Shown: piece by piece, positions 49,154 through 52,789 of the stretch
Layout of the letters: each line of letters opens with the position of its first letter
Position numbering within the stretch: the first letter of the stretch is position 1
Assembly (NCBI GenBank): GCA_900553885.1
Contig: USFD01000010.1
Coordinates: 1-52,789, forward strand
Direction: 5' to 3'
From: an uncultured Ruminococcus sp.
GTDB taxonomy: Bacteria > Bacillota > Clostridia > Lachnospirales > Lachnospiraceae
Length of the DNA stretch: 52,789 nt
Notes under the pieces: generated by a model
The model's database searches: none
Told to the model about the DNA's origin: nothing
The model's input: only the letters and a program-made list of their open reading frames with translations
Program-made: the position numbers and the translations under genes

Positions 49154-50592
49154 TACAGTTTCTCTCCATTTGACTGAATGACGCGCTGATACCAGTAAAA
49201 TGATTTTTTCTTCAGGCGGGCAAAGTCGCCGGTGCCATCGTCATATCTGCGCACATAGATCATACCGTAACGCTTTGCATATTCTCCTGTGGAAGCCGAT
49301 ACAAGATCAATGCATCCCCAGGGAGTGTATCCCATCAGATCAACGCCCTCATCCACAGCCAGCTTCATCTGCTCGATATGTTTTCTGAGATAATCAATAC
49401 GGTAATCATCCTGAATAGAACCATCTTCCTCTATGGTATCTTTTGCGCCCAGTCCGTTTTCCACTACCATCAGAGGCAGGCCATACCTGTCACTCAGATC
49501 ATTCAGCGCATACCTAAGTCCCTTCGGGTCTATCTGCCATCCCCAGTCGGAAGCTTCCAGATAAGGATTCGGAATCCCTCCCAGAATATTTCCCTCGCCG
49601 CTTTCTTTTGTCTTATCTGCAGTCTGGCAGGATGACATATAATAAGAGAAGGATATGAAATCCACTGTGCCGTTTTTCAGGATCTCATCATCTCCCGGCT
49701 CTTTCTTTATCGTAACATTTAACTCCTTCAGAAGCGAATCCGCATATGCCGGATAGGCTCCTTTCGCCTGCACATCTGTGCAGTAATAATTGTACAGGCG
49801 GTTATATTTCTGGCATACCAGGACGTCATCCGGACTGCAGGTCAGCGGATAGCTGGCCGAATAGAGCATCATATTTCCCACCTTATATTCCGGATCAATT
49901 TCATGGGCCATCTTTACCGCAAGGGCGGAAGCGACAAACATATGGTGAAGGCCCTGGAACCTCTGCTGGGGAATATCCGGCTGTTTCATGAATTCTGTGG
50001 GATGCTCCAGATCATTGAGAATCCCCTGATTCAGAAGGGCTCCCATAGGCGCCACAGAGCTGTTGATCTCATTAAATGTAAGCCAGTATTTTACTTTCCC
50101 TTTGTATCTCTCGAAAATCGCCCGGCAGTAATTCAGGAAATATCCGATCATGTCCCGGCTGACCCATGCATTGCATTTCTTTGTCAGTCCAAAAGGCACT
50201 TCATAATGTGAGATGGTAATCAGAGGTTCGATTCCGTATTTCAGGCACTCGTCAATTACTTCCTCGTAGTGCTTCAGTCCCGCTTCATTGGGCTCTGTCT
50301 CGTCACCGTTAGGAAAAATCCGGGTCCATGCAATAGAAAAGCGATAGCACTTAAATCCCATCTCCGCAAATAAGGCAATGTCTTCTTTAAATTTTTCATA
50401 ATGCCGGATTCCTTCATGGCTGGGGTAAAATGTTCCTTCTTCCGGTATCGGAGTAATCCGTTTACTCTGTCCGAATTTTCCTCCTGTACAGATATCCGAC
50501 ACAGAAACACCCTTTCCGTCAACATTCCATGCTCCTTCACACTGGTTTGCGGCAGTAGCGCCGCCCCAGAGAAAATCTTTTGAAAATCCCAT
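49153..50592 (-). CDS. bglA: GH1 6-phospho-beta-glucosidase
   Basis: Cleaves phosphorylated beta-glucosides delivered by a PTS. It has 479 residues and no signal peptide. The acid/base is Glu175 in LTFNEIN and the nucleophile Glu378 in VVENGLG. The C-terminal SASTGEYAKRYGMIYV matches the Ser-Lys-Tyr phosphate-binding pattern of 6-phospho enzymes. AGGAGG precedes the ATG. Upstream is a truncated LicT-type antiterminator; no PTS permease is present, so the phosphorylated substrate must come from a transporter elsewhere. Confidence 0.93.
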   Translation of the reverse strand: MGFSKDFLWGGATAANQCEGAWNVDGKGVSVSDICTGGKFGQSKRITPIPEEGTFYPSHEGIRHYEKFKEDIALFAEMGFKCYRFSIAWTRIFPNGDETEPNEAGLKHYEEVIDECLKYGIEPLITISHYEVPFGLTKKCNAWVSRDMIGYFLNYCRAIFERYKGKVKYWLTFNEINSSVAPMGALLNQGILNDLEHPTEFMKQPDIPQQRFQGLHHMFVASALAVKMAHEIDPEYKVGNMMLYSASYPLTCSPDDVLVCQKYNRLYNYYCTDVQAKGAYPAYADSLLKELNVTIKKEPGDDEILKNGTVDFISFSYYMSSCQTADKTKESGEGNILGGIPNPYLEASDWGWQIDPKGLRYALNDLSDRYGLPLMVVENGLGAKDTIEEDGSIQDDYRIDYLRKHIEQMKLAVDEGVDLMGYTPWGCIDLVSASTGEYAKRYGMIYVRRYDDGTGDFARLKKKSFYWYQRVIQSNGEKL

Positions 50593-50614
50593 TTTATTTT
50601 CCTCCTATGATAAG

Positions 50615-50914
50615 TCAGAAATTAATATGATCTGACATGGTTACAACCAGATTCGGATTCAGTTCGTATTTCAATTCATTTCGGGCTATATCCACCAGCT
50701 TCGCGGTAAAATGAATCACCGTCTCAGGGAGTTCCTTAAAAAGCCCAAGATATTTCTGGTCAATATCATAGAATGTCCGTGTAATCAGATTCAGGTCTTC
50801 AAGTTCATAAGGAGTCTTCGGAAAGCCAATGCCCTTTCCTGTTGCTATCAGTTCTTTTCCTTCACTGTCAACACAGATCGCAAAATTGTTATTCAGCTTC
50901 TTTATAACACGCAT
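50615..50914 (-). pseudogene. Truncated LicT/BglG-type antiterminator
   Basis: Ninety-nine codons hold the whole RNA-binding CAT domain (residues 1-55; KKLNNNFAICVD, GKGIGFPK) and the first part of PTS regulatory domain 1 (ELPETVIHF through VVTMSDHINF). Full-length proteins have about 280 residues with two PRDs. A stop follows directly before the bglA ribosome site, so the PRDs and any PTS gene have been deleted. The CAT domain alone can be active without PRD control in studied homologues, so the fragment may still act. ATG at 50914 follows GGAG. Confidence 0.85.
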
Positions 50915-50927
50915 CTTTGTCTCCAAT

Positions 50928-51006
50928 AAAAAAACTCCTCAAGGCATAAAACACGTCACCCATCAGTGACCAGTGTCATTAGTAATGCCTCAAAGAGTAA
51001 CAATCT
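50928..51006 (-). promoter_or_regulatory. RAT antiterminator overlapping a terminator (LicT-type leader)
   Basis: In the minus-strand leader, 50985-51006 reads AGATTGTTACTCTTTGAGGCAT, close to the ribonucleic antiterminator consensus of the LicT/SacY group. Its 3' half is also the left arm of a 13-bp terminator stem (arms 50985-50997 and 50935-50947, several G-U pairs) that is followed by seven U's (50928-50934). Binding of the CAT domain would prevent the terminator. Confidence 0.78.
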
Positions 51007-51120
51007 AACCGACGGGCTTATTGCAGCAAAACTCATATTTTCTGTCCACTGTCAGATCAGACAAATTAGGAAAACCGGTTTTAGTAAATTTAGACAACAA
51101 CTTTCCCGGCGAAACAGAAA

Positions 51121-51155
51121 TTCCCGGCTTCAGATATTCTGTCCGAAACCGGGAA
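51121..51155 (-). terminator. Terminator after tpiA
   Basis: Arms 51121-51131 and 51145-51155 pair over 11 bp with one G-U pair and a 13-base loop, about 27 bases after the tpiA stop. The minus-strand tail is U-rich (TTTCTGTTT). Confidence 0.72.
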
Positions 51156-51182
51156 ACCTTAGATTATGGCATTAAAAACAGC

Positions 51183-51932
51183 CTATTTGTAATTCACAAT
51201 CTTTCCAAAATCTGCCTTCAGGGAAGCGCCGCCTACCAGACCGCCGTCGATATCAGCCTGTGCAAACAGTTCTGCTGCATTTCCTGCATTTACAGATCCG
51301 CCGTACTGAATGCGGATTGCTTCTGCTGTAGCTTCATCATAAACCTCTGCAACACACTCACGAATGCCTTTGCAAACTTCCTCGGCCTGCTCTGTTGTAG
51401 CAGTCTTTCCTGTTCCGATGGCCCAGATCGGCTCGTAAGCGATAACCATTGTTTTAGCCTGATCAGCCGTTACATTCTGAAGACCAACTTTAACCTGCTG
51501 ACGGATAAAGTCCATTGTAACGCCCTGCTCTCTCTGCTCCAGAGTCTCACCGCAGCACATAATCGGTGTAATGCCGTGCTCGAAAGCTTTGAGAACTTTC
51601 TTATTTACATCTTCGTTTGTCTCTCCGAAATAATCTCTTCTTTCGGAATGTCCGAGAACAACATATTTCACGCCTGCATCTACAAGCATAGCCGGGGAGA
51701 TCTCGCCTGTGTAAGCGCCGCTCTCCTCAAAATACATATTCTCCGCTCCAACCTGAATGTTTGTTCCCTTTACCGCCTCGACAACCGGTACGATATCGAT
51801 AGCCGGTACACAGAACACTACATCAACTTCATCATTTGCAACCAGTGGTTTCAATTCTTCTACAAGAGCAACTGCCTCGCTGGGAGTCTTGTTCATTTTC
51901 CAGTTGCCCGCAATAATTTTCTTTCTTGCCAT
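51183..51932 (-). CDS. tpiA: Triosephosphate isomerase
   Basis: Interconverts dihydroxyacetone phosphate and glyceraldehyde 3-phosphate. It has 249 residues, with IAGNWKMNKT (Asn10, Lys12), the catalytic His in VLGHSERRDYFGE, the catalytic Glu in AYEPIWAIGTGK, and GGSVNAGNA as the phosphate loop. AGGAGAAGAAAA precedes the ATG at 51932. It follows pgk after 159 bases. Confidence 0.97.
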   Translation of the reverse strand: MARKKIIAGNWKMNKTPSEAVALVEELKPLVANDEVDVVFCVPAIDIVPVVEAVKGTNIQVGAENMYFEESGAYTGEISPAMLVDAGVKYVVLGHSERRDYFGETNEDVNKKVLKAFEHGITPIMCCGETLEQREQGVTMDFIRQQVKVGLQNVTADQAKTMVIAYEPIWAIGTGKTATTEQAEEVCKGIRECVAEVYDEATAEAIRIQYGGSVNAGNAAELFAQADIDGGLVGGASLKADFGKIVNYK

Positions 51933-51959
51933 TTTTCTTCTCCTAAACATATCTTCGGC

Positions 51960-52093
51960 AGCCTGCAGCCTGCTTTCGCCAAGCTTTTGGGTATGTTCGC
52001 CTTACCAGCTTCGACATTACCTCTGCAAGTGCGGCGAACTAAGTAAACGCTAAGCTCAGTCTGCGCCTGCGGCTTACCTTCGCCAAGCTTTTT
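51960..52093 (-). repeat. Imperfect 29-30-base direct repeat in the pgk-tpiA gap
   Basis: Two copies (51960-51988 and 52064-52093) share the core TTCGCCAAGCTTTT and a CCTGC-rich flank, about 104 bases apart. The right copy overlaps the pgk stop codon. No open frame or clear terminator lies in this gap. It could be an mRNA element or a small tandem duplication. Confidence 0.6.
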
Positions 52094-52789
52094 ACTTATC
52101 GTTTGCTGCTGCTACGCCGGGCAGTTCTTTTCCTTCCAGGAATTCAAGAGAAGCGCCGCCGCCTGTTGAAATGTGTGTCATCTTATCGCCGTAGCCCAGC
52201 TGATTTACTGCTGCTGCAGAATCGCCGCCGCCAATAATTGTTACAGCATCTGTCTCGGACATTGCCTTTGCAACCGCCTCGGTTCCTGCTGCAAATTTCG
52301 GCATCTCGAAGCATCCCATCGGTCCGTTCCATACAACAGTTTTTGCGTCTTTTACAGCATCTGCATAAAGTTTTGCTGTCTCAGGTCCGATATCAAGGCC
52401 CATCCATCCTTCCGGAATCTCGCCCATAGCAACAACTTTCGTATTTGCATCATTGGAGAAATCATCAGCAATAACAGCATCTACCGGGAGAAGCAGGTTT
52501 ACGCCTTTTGTTTTTGCCTTTTCGATCATGTCAAGTGCATACTGGCAGTAATCTTCCTCGAGAAGAGATTTTCCAACACTTCCGCCCTGAGCTTTGCTGA
52601 ATGTAAAGCACATTCCTCCGCCGATGATCAGAGTATCAACCTTATCAAGCAGGTTCTCGATTACGGAAATCTTGCTGGAAACTTTGGATCCGCCGAGGAT
52701 TGCAACAAACGGTCTCTCCGGGTTTTCAACTGCGTTGCCAAGGAAATCGATCTCTTTCTGCATCAGATATCCTACAACTGCAGTATCTA
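52092..52789 (-). CDS. pgk: Phosphoglycerate kinase (C-terminal part)
   Basis: Makes ATP from 1,3-bisphosphoglycerate. About 232 residues are visible, beginning inside the protein (DTAVVGYLMQKEIDFLG) and continuing off the right edge. The nucleotide-binding half is complete: AILGGSKVSSKI, IIGGGMCFTF, VVWNGPMGCFE, TIIGGGDSAAAV and STGGGASLEFLEG. It is followed by tpiA. Confidence 0.97.
   Translation of the reverse strand, partial: DTAVVGYLMQKEIDFLGNAVENPERPFVAILGGSKVSSKISVIENLLDKVDTLIIGGGMCFTFSKAQGGSVGKSLLEEDYCQYALDMIEKAKTKGVNLLLPVDAVIADDFSNDANTKVVAMGEIPEGWMGLDIGPETAKLYADAVKDAKTVVWNGPMGCFEMPKFAAGTEAVAKAMSETDAVTIIGGGDSAAAVNQLGYGDKMTHISTGGGASLEFLEGKELPGVAAANDK

Noticed and set aside
51007..51120. 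Promoter for the licT-bglA leader
   Set aside because: A TTGTCT box is present, but no convincing -10 lies at the right distance, so I did not list it.

Overview
The window reads as a chromosome segment of a Gram-positive Clostridia bacterium, most likely a Lachnospiraceae gut anaerobe. The evidence is the gene set and order (smc-rnc-acpP-plsX-rpmF-yceD, pta-ackA, UPF0210 with its ACT partner, a large fused 2-hydroxyacyl-CoA dehydratase activase, DUF368), the sigma-A style promoters, AGGAGG ribosome sites and a PRTGD sortase-type anchor. Species cannot be fixed from the sequence alone. Most genes lie on the minus strand.

Layout. 1-5.1 kb: the conserved smc (cut by the window edge)-rnc-acpP-plsX-rpmF-yceD block. 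5.2-14.8 kb: a sugar locus, read right to left as LacI regulator, CUT2-type ABC transporter (ATPase, permease, lipoprotein), GH3 and GH31 (YicI-type alpha-xylosidase). It has a clear promoter flanked by two matching LacI-type operators and looks inserted between ackA and yceD. 14.8-28.4 kb: housekeeping genes ackA, pta, mgtE, tmcAL, degV, UPF0210, ACT, an MBL hydrolase, coaE, polA, a HAD phosphatase and DUF368. 28.7-30.9 kb: a cell-wall-anchored glucosaminidase with a short tandem repeat.

31.0-36.75 kb is a prophage remnant: amidase, holin, a small membrane coiled-coil protein, a truncated coat gene, scaffold, two small genes, a MuF head protein carrying a C-terminal HEFAH zincin domain, the last codons of a portal gene, and an integrase lacking its N-terminus. 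At least two deletions have removed the tail, terminase and lysogeny modules. The remnant lies beside a tRNA-Leu(CAA) gene.

36.9-45.2 kb: lysA, pyk, a rhomboid-like membrane protein with a zinc ribbon, and the 1415-residue activase. 45.2-45.6 kb holds no gene but contains a strongly palindromic element of about 186 bp. 45.6-52.8 kb: a small membrane protein, a HAD phosphatase, greA, gpmI, a decayed beta-glucoside cassette (LicT-type leader, truncated antiterminator, intact GH1 gene, truncated Cof-type HAD), tpiA and the C-terminal part of pgk. The cassette separates tpiA from gpmI.

The most interesting items are the MuF-zincin gene with its small overlapping downstream gene (a possible phage-borne polymorphic toxin and immunity pair), the palindromic element at 45.4 kb, the decayed LicT-controlled cassette inside the glycolytic cluster, and the alpha-xyloside locus between ackA and yceD. 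All similarity statements come from reading motifs, not from database searches.
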